A stretch of 64,000 bases of DNA from Phocaeicola sartorii JCM 17136 = DSM 21941 (GTDB taxonomy: Bacteria; Bacteroidota; Bacteroidia; Bacteroidales; Bacteroidaceae). The stretch is taken from contig NZ_BAKM01000005.1 of assembly GCF_000614185.1 (NCBI RefSeq), positions 1 to 64,000 on the forward strand. The letters are read 5' to 3'. Made by a program: the position numbers and the translations under genes. Of the stretch, positions 10,870 to 19,694 are shown in pieces; position 1 is the first letter of the stretch, and each line of letters begins with the position of its first letter. The notes under the pieces are model-generated. The model was given only the letters and a program-made list of their open reading frames with translations, did no database searches and had not been told where the DNA came from.

Positions 10870-10918
10870 ATAATGCCATGATGGTTAGAACTTTATTTCT
10901 AGCCGTCATGGGCATTAT
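10870..10918 (+). terminator. Strong hairpin after fhs
   Basis: ATAATGCC (10870-10877) pairs exactly with GGCATTAT (10911-10918). The pairing continues through ATGATGG with CCGTCAT and TTAGAA with TTCTAG, allowing G-T pairs and one bulge, around a loop of about six bases. The stem is about 21 bp. It is 119 bp past the fhs stop and lacks a long T-run, so it may be a terminator, an RNA stabiliser or a small repeat. Confidence 0.5.
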
Positions 10919-11004
10919 GGTTTAGTATTGAATGTATATGGATTATGTGTGGCGGTAATGGTATAAAATTATTTTTTAGAATCAGACTTCTGTCTGTTTT
11001 TTTA

Positions 11005-11012
11005 TATATTTG
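11005..11012 (+). promoter_or_regulatory. Bacteroidetes -7 element for vsr
   Basis: TATATTTG matches TAnnTTTG and sits 21 bp before the ATG at 11034. The -33 box is not clear. Confidence 0.5.
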
Positions 11013-11033
11013 CATTATTTAAAAAATGGATGG

Positions 11034-11578
11034 ATGGCAGATGTCTTGACCCCCGAACAGCGTCGTAAATGCATGTCCCGGATTCGTAGCAGGAATACAA
11101 GACCCGAGATTATTATACGCAAATTCTTATTTGCGCATGGCTTTCGTTTTCGTATCAATGTAAAACGTTTGCCGGGTACGCCGGATATTGTTCTCCGCAA
11201 ATATAAAACAGTAATATTTGTCAATGGTTGTTTTTGGCATGGCATGAAGGATGCCGCTATTTTCGTCTTCCTAAAAGTAATGTGGATTTCTGGAAAAATA
11301 AAATAGAAAGGAATAAAGAACGTGATTTGCAAGAGCGTATAAAACTTCGTGATATGGGGTGGCATGTCATTCAATTTTGGGAATGTCAGTTGAAACCTTC
11401 TGTCAGAAATGAGAACCTGAATGGATTACTGTGTACGTTGAATCATTTGTTCTTGGAAAATTTTGCAGTATATCGAACTGTCCCGTATGGAAAGGCCGGC
11501 AAGGACTTGAATCTGATTGCCGCCGAAACGGAAGTGGAATATAAGAAGAATAAGCCTTTAAAAAATCAGAATAACTAA
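11034..11578 (+). CDS. vsr: Very short patch repair (Vsr) mismatch endonuclease, frameshifted
   Basis: DNA mismatch endonuclease that nicks beside T:G mismatches created when 5-methylcytosine deaminates, normally in the sequence of a partner C5-methylase. The N-terminus (MADVLTPEQRRKCMSRIRSRNTRPE) is classic Vsr. The catalytic Asp lies in GTPDIVL, and FVNGCFWHG leads into the metal-binding HEGC region. The frame breaks at 11241-11246; adding one C in GGCATG gives FWHGHEGCRYF and continues to WHVIQFWECQLKP. The protein is about 181 residues, some 35-40 longer than usual at the C-terminus. A matching EcoRII/Dcm-type methylase occurs about 42 kb away (53303-54599), not next door. It probably shares a transcript with the S9 peptidase gene. 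Confidence 0.9.
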
Positions 11579-11594
11579 TAACGACAAAAACGAT

Positions 11595-14309
11595 ATGAAA
11601 CATGTAAAGTATCTGGCTCTTGCCTTGTGTATAGGTAGCCTGTCGCCTGTCATGGCGCAGACAGCCTCGAGAAGTCTCACAGTAGACAACTTAGTTGCCT
11701 GGCAGCGTATCAGCGGGCAAACTATTTCTGATAATGGCATGTGGGTGGCATGCAAGATGGAACCTTGGGAAGGGGATGCGGTGGTGAACTTGTATGATGC
11801 GCAAGGGAAAGAACTGGCCACTTTTCCGCAGGCAGACCGTTTTCTTTTCTCGGCCTCTTCCGACTATCTGGTTGTGTCGCAGAAACCCGGCAAGATGATG
11901 GTGGATTCTTTGAAATTAAAGAAAACAAAGAAAGAAAAGATGCCGATGGATGCATTGGTCATTTATTCGCTTTCGGGCAACAGGGAAGTGATTGATTCGC
12001 TGAAAACATTCAAAATGGCAGAGAAAACGGACTGGCTTGCTTTTCAGAGGGGCAGGAAAGATTCGACTTTGTATATCCGTCCGTTGAATGCAAAACTCAG
12101 CATCCGGTATGAGATTCCTGCCGTGAAAGCTTTCAATTTTGCGGAGAAAAGCGGAATGCTTTATTATATTACTGCGGGTGATAAAGCAGAGGAAAAGCCG
12201 GGATTGTATCTTCTGAATACGGAAACAGGTGTGAAGACGCTGGTAAAAGAAGGCAACGGGGTGTTTAAACAGGTAGCTTTTGATGAGGACGGAGCAAATT
12301 TGGCTTTCTTATATTGTGCGCAGAAAGATTCTTGTTATAAGGCTATGGGCTTGTGGCTGTCGCAGCAGGGAGCACCGGCAGCAGAAGTTGCGGCACGTGG
12401 TAATCGGGCTTTTCCGAAAGGATGGGTGATTAGTGAGCACGGGAATTTACAATTCTCGAAGAGTGCTTCCCGGTTATTCTTTGGCACATCGCCTGAACCT
12501 AGACAAAAGGATACGTTGCAATTGGCGGAGAACCGCCCCAATGTACAGGTGTGGAGTTGGGACGAGCCTGTGCAATATACTGTACAGGATTATAATAAAG
12601 AGAAGGAGTTGAAAAGAAGTTATCAAGCGGTTTATCATGTAAATAGTGGTCGTATTTGTCAGCTGGCAGATGAGGGGTTGCCTCAGATTTTGCTGGGAGA
12701 TGAAGGAGATGCTCCGTTGGCATTGCTTTCTACTTCGCGTCCTTATTCATTGTCCTCCATGTGGGAAGGGCGGACACGTAGTGATTATTACACTGTGTCT
12801 TTGGAAGATGGCAGCCGTAGATTACTGGCATCGGCGGATTATGGCAGATACCGTCTTTCACCACAGGGCAAGTATGCGTATTGGTATGCTGAAACAGACA
12901 GTTGTTGGTACACTCTTTCTATGGCAGACGGGAAAAAGGTTCAGTTGACTACTCCCGCTTCTTTCCCCGCATGGGATGAAGAGAATGATGTACCTGACTA
13001 TCCGAATGCACATGGAGTTGCCGGATGGACGGAACGGGATGAGGCTCTTTTGATTTATGACCGTTATGATATTTGGAAATTCAATCCGGATGCCATGAAG
13101 GAACCTGTCAACCTGACGGTGAATGGACGTAAGAACCGGATTTCATATCGTTTGGTGAAACTGGATAAGGAGGAGCGTGTGATTGACCTGAACAAGCCAC
13201 AGTTGTTGAAAGGCTTTAACGAAGCGACCAAAGGGAACGGGTATTACAAGGCTCGTCTTTCCACCGCTGCTTCTCCCAGGGAATTAATGGCGGGTAACTA
13301 TATGTTACGCAGTATTTATAAGGCGAAAGATACGGACCATGTAATTTATACGATGGAAAGTTTTGAGCAATATCCTGACCTTCATTATGCTACACTCGAT
13401 TTTAAGAAATCTATTCGGCTGACTCATGGCATTGACCAACAGAAAGACTATTTGTGGGGAACTGCCGAACTGGTTTCGTGGATATCTTTAGATGGCCGTA
13501 AGTTGGAAGGGGTGGTGTACAAGCCTGCTGATTTTGATCCGGCTAAGAAATATCCGCTGATTGTGAGTTTCTATGAGCGAAATTCGGAAACTCTGTTTAA
13601 TTACCGGATGCCGGAACCGCATCGGTCTACCATTGATTATCATCTTTATAACAGTAACGGGTACATCGTGTTCAATCCGGACATACGTTATGTAGACGGT
13701 TATCCGGGTGAGAGCTGCTATAACTGCCTGATGCCGGGGGTTGCCATGCTGATAGGCAAAGGCTATATTGACGAGAAAGCCATCGGTGCGCAGGGACATA
13801 GTTGGGGCGGTTATCAAGTGGCTTATCTGGCTACACGTACTGATTTGTTTGCGGCTATTGAGTCAGGTGCTCCGGTGGTCAATATGTTCAGTGCCTATGG
13901 AGGTATCCGTTGGGGATCGGGGCTGGCACGCTCGTTCCAGTATGAACATACTCAGAGCCGCTTGGCCGGTACGCCTTGGAGTACTCCGTTGCGTTATCTG
14001 GAAAACTCAGCTCTATTTACGATGGACAAGGTACAAACACCTATTTTGATCATGCATAATGATGCCGACGGACATGTTCCCTGGTATCAGGGAATAGAAT
14101 ATTTTGTGGCAATGAAGCGTCTTGGAAAGCCTTGCTGGATGCTGAACTATACAGGTGAACCGCATTGGCCGACAAAGATCGCCAACAAAATAGATTTTCA
14201 AAAACGTATGTTCCAGTTCTTTAATCATTATCTGAAGAAAGAAGCAATGCCGAAATGGATGTCCGACGGGGTTCCGGCAGTAGAACAGCCTTATGAATTA
14301 GGATACTGA
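11595..14309 (+). CDS. S9-family (prolyl oligopeptidase-like) secreted peptidase
   Basis: Serine peptidase of 904 residues with a Sec signal peptide ending in a VMAQ-like cleavage site around residue 22. Residues about 30-600 form a repeat-rich, probably beta-propeller region. The alpha/beta-hydrolase domain follows, with nucleophile motif GHSWGG, the Asp in HNDADGHVPW and the His in GEPHWPT. It probably trims peptides in the periplasm or at the surface; dipeptidyl-peptidase activity is plausible but not proven by the motifs. The gene starts 16 nt after vsr and is followed by a strong hairpin. The frame is intact, notable among its broken neighbours. Confidence 0.9.
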   Translation: MKHVKYLALALCIGSLSPVMAQTASRSLTVDNLVAWQRISGQTISDNGMWVACKMEPWEGDAVVNLYDAQGKELATFPQADRFLFSASSDYLVVSQKPGKMMVDSLKLKKTKKEKMPMDALVIYSLSGNREVIDSLKTFKMAEKTDWLAFQRGRKDSTLYIRPLNAKLSIRYEIPAVKAFNFAEKSGMLYYITAGDKAEEKPGLYLLNTETGVKTLVKEGNGVFKQVAFDEDGANLAFLYCAQKDSCYKAMGLWLSQQGAPAAEVAARGNRAFPKGWVISEHGNLQFSKSASRLFFGTSPEPRQKDTLQLAENRPNVQVWSWDEPVQYTVQDYNKEKELKRSYQAVYHVNSGRICQLADEGLPQILLGDEGDAPLALLSTSRPYSLSSMWEGRTRSDYYTVSLEDGSRRLLASADYGRYRLSPQGKYAYWYAETDSCWYTLSMADGKKVQLTTPASFPAWDEENDVPDYPNAHGVAGWTERDEALLIYDRYDIWKFNPDAMKEPVNLTVNGRKNRISYRLVKLDKEERVIDLNKPQLLKGFNEATKGNGYYKARLSTAASPRELMAGNYMLRSIYKAKDTDHVIYTMESFEQYPDLHYATLDFKKSIRLTHGIDQQKDYLWGTAELVSWISLDGRKLEGVVYKPADFDPAKKYPLIVSFYERNSETLFNYRMPEPHRSTIDYHLYNSNGYIVFNPDIRYVDGYPGESCYNCLMPGVAMLIGKGYIDEKAIGAQGHSWGGYQVAYLATRTDLFAAIESGAPVVNMFSAYGGIRWGSGLARSFQYEHTQSRLAGTPWSTPLRYLENSALFTMDKVQTPILIMHNDADGHVPWYQGIEYFVAMKRLGKPCWMLNYTGEPHWPTKIANKIDFQKRMFQFFNHYLKKEAMPKWMSDGVPAVEQPYELGY

Positions 14310-14321
14310 TATTATGTGTTC

Positions 14322-14347
14322 GGACGGCTACGGAACTTAGGCCGTCC
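14322..14347. repeat. Short inverted repeat downstream of S9 peptidase
   Basis: GGACGGC (14322-14328) pairs with GCCGTCC (14341-14347) around a 12-base loop. There is no T-run, so it is reported only as a hairpin. Confidence 0.4.
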
Positions 14348-14419
14348 CTACGGCGGATAAAGTAAAAGGATCATTTCAGAAAAAAAGAAGAGGGTGTCAT
14401 AATGCCCAAACAGAAAGTT

Positions 14420-14458
14420 TCACCCCTGCGACAAATAGCTGTAGCAGGGGTGATTTTT
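14420..14458 (+). terminator. Terminator between convergent S9 peptidase and gcvP
   Basis: TCACCCCTGC (14420-14429) and GCAGGGGTGA (14444-14453) form a perfect 10-bp stem, followed by TTTTT on the plus strand. It serves the peptidase gene and can fold for the opposite transcript too. Confidence 0.8.
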
Positions 14459-14477
14459 AATTTAGTACAGTGTTTTT

Positions 14478-17326
14478 TTATTCAAACTTGCCATAACGGG
14501 TAGGCAACAGCTTGCGGTCACCTAATGTATTATCCACCCGGGCCACATTGATCCAGAATTTGTTATCGCGTACCGATTCGATAGGATAAGCGGCTTTCTC
14601 ACGGCTGTAACTGTGATTCCATTCATTGGCCACCACTTCATATTCAGGATGTGGAGCGTTGACCAATACATTATCTTCTTTATCAGCACTGCCATCCTTC
14701 ACTTCTTGGATTTCCTGCCAGATGGTTTGCATCACGGTTACAAAATTATCCAGTTCCCACAAACTTTCGCTTTCAGTCGGCTCAATCATCAATGTGCCGT
14801 GAACCGGGAAGGAAAGGGTAGGTGCATGATAGCCATAATCCATCAGACGCTTGGCGATGTCATTTTCGCTGATACCGGTCTCGTCATGCAGATAGCGGCA
14901 GTCTAAAATCATTTCGTGTCCTACAAAGCCCGTAGCGCCGGTATATACAATGCCGTAGGTATCCTTGAAGCAGGCTGCCAGATAATTGGCGCTCAGAATA
15001 GCTGTCTTGGTGGCATTGGTCAGACCTTCGGCGCCCATCATGCAGATATAACCGTAAGTAATAGGCAGGATTCCTGCGCTACCGTATGGAGCGGAAGAAA
15101 CTTGATTGGCGCTGTTGCCGAAAACTTGATGGCCCGGAAGGAACGGAACCAGATGTTCGGCTACACAAACGGGACCTACACCGGGACCGCCGCCACCGTG
15201 AGGGCTGGCAAAAGTCTTATGCAGGTTCAAGTGGCATACATCGGCACCGATGGTACCCGGATTGGTCAGACCTACCTGTGCATTCATGTTTGCGCCATCC
15301 ATGTAAACCTGTGCTCCACATTTATGAATAATTTTACAAATCTCCGCAATCTCCGGTTCAAAGATACCATGAGTGGACGGATAGGTAATCATTAATGCAG
15401 CCAGATCATCCTTGTTGGCTTCTGCCTTTGCACGCAAGTCTTCCACGTCTACATTACCTTTATCGTCACAGGCGCAAGTCACCGTGGTATATCCGCACTG
15501 AATGGCTGATGCCGGATTCGTACCGTGGGCTGATGCCGGAATCAATATCTTGTTGCGGTGTCCTTGTCCGATACTTTCCAGATAAGCGCGGATGACACGA
15601 AGTCCCGTGTATTCTCCTGCCGCACCTGAATTAGGTTGCAAAGTGACTCCTGCAAATCCGGTAATAACCTTCAACTGCTCGCTTAAGTTATTGATTAATG
15701 TCTGATAGCCTTTTGTTTGATCCTCAGGTGCTAACGGATGTATGGCCATCCAGCCTAAGTTGCTGAGTGGGAGCATTTCCGAAGCGGCGTTCAGTTTCAT
15801 GGTACAAGAACCCAATGAAATCATGGAGTGTGTCAATGAAATATCTTTGCGTTCCAAACGTTTGATATAACGCATCATTTCAGTTTCAGTGTGATACTTG
15901 TTGAATACCTCGTGGGTGAGGAAGGAAGTACGGCGGCGCAGTTCACGATTCAATGAAGATGCTTCGGGAATCTCCGTCACTTCTTGAACGGTTTCCTCGG
16001 CGGCAATGGAGAAGATGGAAAGCAGCAGGTTGACATCTTTCAGGTCGGTGGTTTCGTCAATGCTGAAACCTACATCGCCATTATCATAGTAACGGAGGTT
16101 TACTTCTTTACTCAATGCGATGGTACGCAGTTTCTGAGCCGAAACGTGGTCGGGCAGACTGAAACGCAGGGTGTCGAAGAACAGTTCATTATGCTGTACA
16201 TATCCCAGACGGGTTAGTGCCTTGTTCAACCAGGTGGTGATGCTGTGAATGCGTTTGGCTATATTTTTGATACCTTCCTGCCCGTGATAAACAGCATAGA
16301 AACCGGCCATTGTTGCCAGTAATGCCTGTGCGGTACAGATGTTGGAAGTCGCTTTTTCGCGTTTAATATGTTGTTCGCGGGTCTGTAAAGCCATGCGGTA
16401 AGCCAGTTTGCCATACTTGTCTTTAGACCAGCCGATGATACGTCCAGGCATATTGCGTTTATATTCGTCACGCGTAGCGAAGTAGGCTGCGGACGGGCCT
16501 CCGTAGAACAAGGGGATACCCAGGCGCTGGGTGCTTCCGAACACGATATCTGCTCCCCATTCGCCGGGAGGAACCAACAATGCCAAACTCATGATATCGG
16601 CATCCACGGCTACTTTACAATGGGCGGCATGTGCCTTTTCCACAAACTCACGATAGTCTTCCACGCTACCGCTGGCATTGGGGTATTGCAGGATGCAGGC
16701 AAAAATATCCGGGGTAAATTCTAATTCCTTGTAATTTCCTACTTGGATCTTCATGCCTTGCGGAAGGGTGCGGGTCTGGATGACTGCCAGGTTCTGTGGG
16801 AAAATCTCTTCATCCACAAACAATACATTGGCTCCGCTTTTCTGTTGGTCGCGGGTGCGGAGTCCATACATCATGGTGGCGGCTTCGGCTGCGGCGGTGG
16901 ATTCATCCAGCAGTGAGCAGTTTGCCAACGGCATGGCTGTGAGGTCGGATATGACAGTCTGGAAGTTCATCAGTGCTTCCAGGCGTCCTTGTGAAACCTC
17001 GGTTTGATAAGGAGTGTACGAGGTGTACCACACCGGATTCTCGAATACATTGCGTTGAATGACCGCCGGAGTGATACTGTCATACCAACCCATACCTATA
17101 TAAGAGGTATAAATCTTGTTTTGTGAAGCTAGTTCGGTAATATGTTCTGCAAACTCCCGTTCCGTCATGGGAGCGGCCAGTGGCAGAGGTTCTTTCAAAC
17201 GGATTTTGGACGGAATTGTTTTGTTAATCAGTTCGTCAAGCTCTTTACGCCAATCTTTTCCAACATAACGGGAAGGTCTTCTTCCTGTATACCGATATGT
17301 CGGTCTGCTAATAAATCTGTTTTCAT
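14478..17326 (-). CDS. gcvP: Glycine dehydrogenase (decarboxylating), glycine cleavage P protein, frameshifted
   Basis: P protein (EC 1.4.4.2) of the glycine cleavage system: PLP-dependent decarboxylation of glycine and transfer of aminomethyl to the H protein. The PLP lysine lies in NLHKTFASPHGGGGPGVGP. The full gene starts at ATG 17326 (MKTDLLADRHIG), giving about 949 residues, the usual length for the fused form. The first 29 codons are cut from the rest by a break near 17235-17242, where a lost base in GAGCTTGACG turns SLDELINKTIP into a stop. Without that N-terminus the remaining frame is still 906 residues. gcvT and gcvH are not in the window. It lies at the end of a leftward run. Confidence 0.95.
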
Positions 17327-17361
17327 GGTAGTAGTATATAAGTTAAATTTTAAATGTCATC

Positions 17362-18000
17362 TTATCTGAAAAAAGGGTTGTTCACTTTTTCTGATCCCAC
17401 AGTGGTCGGGTCTCCATGACCGGGATAGACTACCGTGTCGGGGGGGAGTACAAACAAACGGCTGCATATATGCTCGCGAAGTTCGTCAAAGTTACCTCCT
17501 GTAAGGTCTGCACGTCCTATACTTCCCTGGAACAACACATCACCGCTGAAGATACAGTGGTCTTCTTTGCAGTAAAAAACGATACTTCCCGGCGAATGAC
17601 CCGGTACATGGATAGCTTCCAGCTGGGTATTGCCGAAAGTAATGATATCTCCATCAAAGATATATTTTCCTAATGGCACGGGTGCTTCGGGCAATTGGAA
17701 ACCAAACATACGTGACTGGGCGGGTGCTTGTTCCAGCCAGAATTCATCCGCTTGATTGGCTTCGGCTTTCAGTCCGTATTCCTGTAACAGGAACGGGTTG
17801 CCGAAAATATGGTCCAGATGCAGGTGAGTATTCAATAGATGTTTTACTGTCAGGCCATTACTGTCAATATATCTTTTAAGGGCTTGCTTTTCTTCCTCGT
17901 AAAAGCAACCGGCATCAATAATGACGGCTTCCTTTGTTTCGTCCGATAATACATAGCAGTTTACCGGAAACATATTGAATTCAAATTTCTTTATTTTCAT
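17362..18000 (-). CDS. MBL-fold metallohydrolase (glyoxalase II-like)
   Basis: Metallo-beta-lactamase-fold hydrolase of 212 residues. The metal motif HLHLDH is near residue 59, a further metal-ligand His is in VPGHSPGS, and the terminal PGHGDPTT completes the site. This architecture matches the YcbL/glyoxalase II-like subgroup that hydrolyses thioesters such as S-lactoylglutathione, but Bacteroides lacks glutathione, so the substrate is open. I use ATG 18000, preceded by an AAAGGAC sequence, over a TTG at 18024 that overlaps the rsmG stop. It is followed by gcvP after 35 nt. Confidence 0.88.
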   Translation of the reverse strand: MKIKKFEFNMFPVNCYVLSDETKEAVIIDAGCFYEEEKQALKRYIDSNGLTVKHLLNTHLHLDHIFGNPFLLQEYGLKAEANQADEFWLEQAPAQSRMFGFQLPEAPVPLGKYIFDGDIITFGNTQLEAIHVPGHSPGSIVFYCKEDHCIFSGDVLFQGSIGRADLTGGNFDELREHICSRLFVLPPDTVVYPGHGDPTTVGSEKVNNPFFR

Positions 18001-18020
18001 TGTCCTTTCATCTATAGTTG

Positions 18021-18647
18021 TCAACCGTTGATGGTTACATAAACCACTTTCTTGGTCTCAAAATAATCTTCTGTGAATTCGTCTTTTAAATCGTAGAGCA
18101 CTGTTTTGTGTTTCACGGGCATGGTCTCTTGTTCCAACTCTCCGCCTTTCAGGCAAATCAGCCCGTTGGGCAGGGCATTATGTTGCTCCTGTCCGATGTT
18201 TTTACGGATGATCTTGATTAAATCGCCCAAGGGCATGACAGCCCGGCTTACTACGAAATCGAATTTTCTTTTTTCCTCTTCGGCGCGGCAATGCCGGAAA
18301 GTGACATTCTTCAGTCCGATGGCATGGGCTACTTCAGTAGCTACTTTCACTTTCTTACCGATACTGTCCACCAGATGGAACTGGACTTCGGGGAACAGGA
18401 TGGCCAGAGGGATACCCGGGAAACCGCCTCCTGTGCCCAAGTCCATAATTTGGGTACCGGGGGTGAAGTTGATCACTTTGGCTATGCCTAGCGAGTGCAA
18501 TACATGATGTTCGTACAGATTAGTGATGTCCTTGCGTGAGATTACATTGATCTTGCTATTCCAATCCGTATATAAATCATACAATGCGGCAAACTGTGTT
18601 TTCTGTTGCTCGCTGAGGCGGGGGAAATATTTCAGTATTAATTCCAT
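18021..18647 (-). CDS. rsmG: 16S rRNA (guanine-527-N7)-methyltransferase
   Basis: RsmG (GidB) methylates G527 of 16S rRNA at N7 using SAM; loss confers low-level streptomycin resistance in other bacteria. At 208 residues it has the usual length. The SAM motif I is MDLGTGGGFPGIPLAIL near residue 70, and the N-terminal helices (WNSKINVISRKD) carry the typical family sequence. It is translated with the MBL hydrolase gene just downstream and follows a lipoprotein gene after 20 nt, probably in one operon. The frame is intact. Confidence 0.95.
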   Translation of the reverse strand: MELILKYFPRLSEQQKTQFAALYDLYTDWNSKINVISRKDITNLYEHHVLHSLGIAKVINFTPGTQIMDLGTGGGFPGIPLAILFPEVQFHLVDSIGKKVKVATEVAHAIGLKNVTFRHCRAEEEKRKFDFVVSRAVMPLGDLIKIIRKNIGQEQHNALPNGLICLKGGELEQETMPVKHKTVLYDLKDEFTEDYFETKKVVYVTING

Positions 18648-18667
18648 TCTATGCTTAAAATCGTTAT

Positions 18668-19516
18668 TTAATGTATCATATATTTCTCTACCGATGTGTA
18701 GGGCAAAGAGAGAGTGATGACTCCTACGGCGTAGGGAGCGATATCATATTTATTATACAGGAAAGATACTTTTTCTTTTTCTAACAAGAAATTGTCGGGC
18801 ACATACATGTTGGTAGAGTTTAGGATGCCTGCATTCTGAAGTCCTTCCAGTGAGGTGATGGAGCTGTCTTCCAGGCGGGTAGCCATTTCTGTTATCAGTT
18901 CTTTCAGCAACATGTCGCTCATCGGCTTTTCCGATCCTGCCATGAACACATCTTTCAAAGTGAGCAGTTTGCCGGTGTTTTTCTCAAAGTTCATCCATTG
19001 GTTCCATGAATTGGGATGTGCTCCGCCTGTATATTGAAAAGTTTCTGCAATAAAATTCAGAATCCCTTCTTTGCCTTCGCTGAAATGGGTGGTCAGTCCG
19101 TATTCATAGTTGTACCATGTGGGTAGTTCGTCTTTGGGAGTTCCGTTCTTGATATCTTCCTGATAGAATTTGTTCACATCCCTGCGGTAGTTGCTAATGT
19201 AGGTGTTTTTAAAAGAATCGACAGCAACTTCCGGATTCATCCGGGCATATTCTTTTCCCAAAATATGGGTTTGTATGGTGCGGTTGATGCGTTGTGATAT
19301 GCTGTCAGCAGCATCTGATTCTGCTAAATAACTATAATCAATAGTAATCTTGCAGGCGGGAGAGGCAGTGTCATCTTGTAAATGGGCCTGTTCCTCCACC
19401 TTTACTGTTTTCACTGTTTCACTATCATTTTGTTTTAGTCCGTTACATCCCGATAATAAAAAGCAGGATACAAGGCAAGTTGCCATAACAGACAATACGA
19501 GATTTCTTTTTTTCAT
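18668..19516 (-). CDS. RsiV-like lipoprotein (DUF3298/DUF4163 type)
   Basis: Lipoprotein of 282 residues with lipobox LLSGC near residue 24. The body resembles the DUF4163-DUF3298 pair seen in RsiV, an anti-sigma factor whose outer domain binds lysozyme: PACKITIDYSYL at the start, ETFQYTGGAHPNSW in the middle (the conserved Y-T-G-G-A-H), and FLYNKYDIAPYAVGVITLSLPY at the end. No transmembrane cytoplasmic anti-sigma part is present, so a role in peptidoglycan or lysozyme binding is only a guess. A -7 element (TATATTTG on the minus strand at 19562-19569) precedes it, making it the likely first gene of the rsmG-gcvP run. Confidence 0.8.
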   Translation of the reverse strand: MKKRNLVLSVMATCLVSCFLLSGCNGLKQNDSETVKTVKVEEQAHLQDDTASPACKITIDYSYLAESDAADSISQRINRTIQTHILGKEYARMNPEVAVDSFKNTYISNYRRDVNKFYQEDIKNGTPKDELPTWYNYEYGLTTHFSEGKEGILNFIAETFQYTGGAHPNSWNQWMNFEKNTGKLLTLKDVFMAGSEKPMSDMLLKELITEMATRLEDSSITSLEGLQNAGILNSTNMYVPDNFLLEKEKVSFLYNKYDIAPYAVGVITLSLPYTSVEKYMIH

Positions 19517-19561
19517 AACTTTTTGTTTGTTTATGCGGATTACTTATCCGAACTTTCTCCA

Positions 19562-19569
19562 CAAATATA
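19562..19569 (-). promoter_or_regulatory. Bacteroidetes -7 element for the RsiV-like gene
   Basis: CAAATATA on the plus strand reads TATATTTG on the minus strand, 45 bp upstream of the start at 19516. No clear -33 box. Confidence 0.45.
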
Positions 19570-19694
19570 GAATATCTTCGTGAAAAGTCCATCTAAAAAT
19601 CGAAAATATATTTATCTCCTTGCAACAAGATTGCATGAACTTTTTGCTAAATTTGTCCGTTGATAAGCTATAATATATAAGTAAAGAAAAGAAT

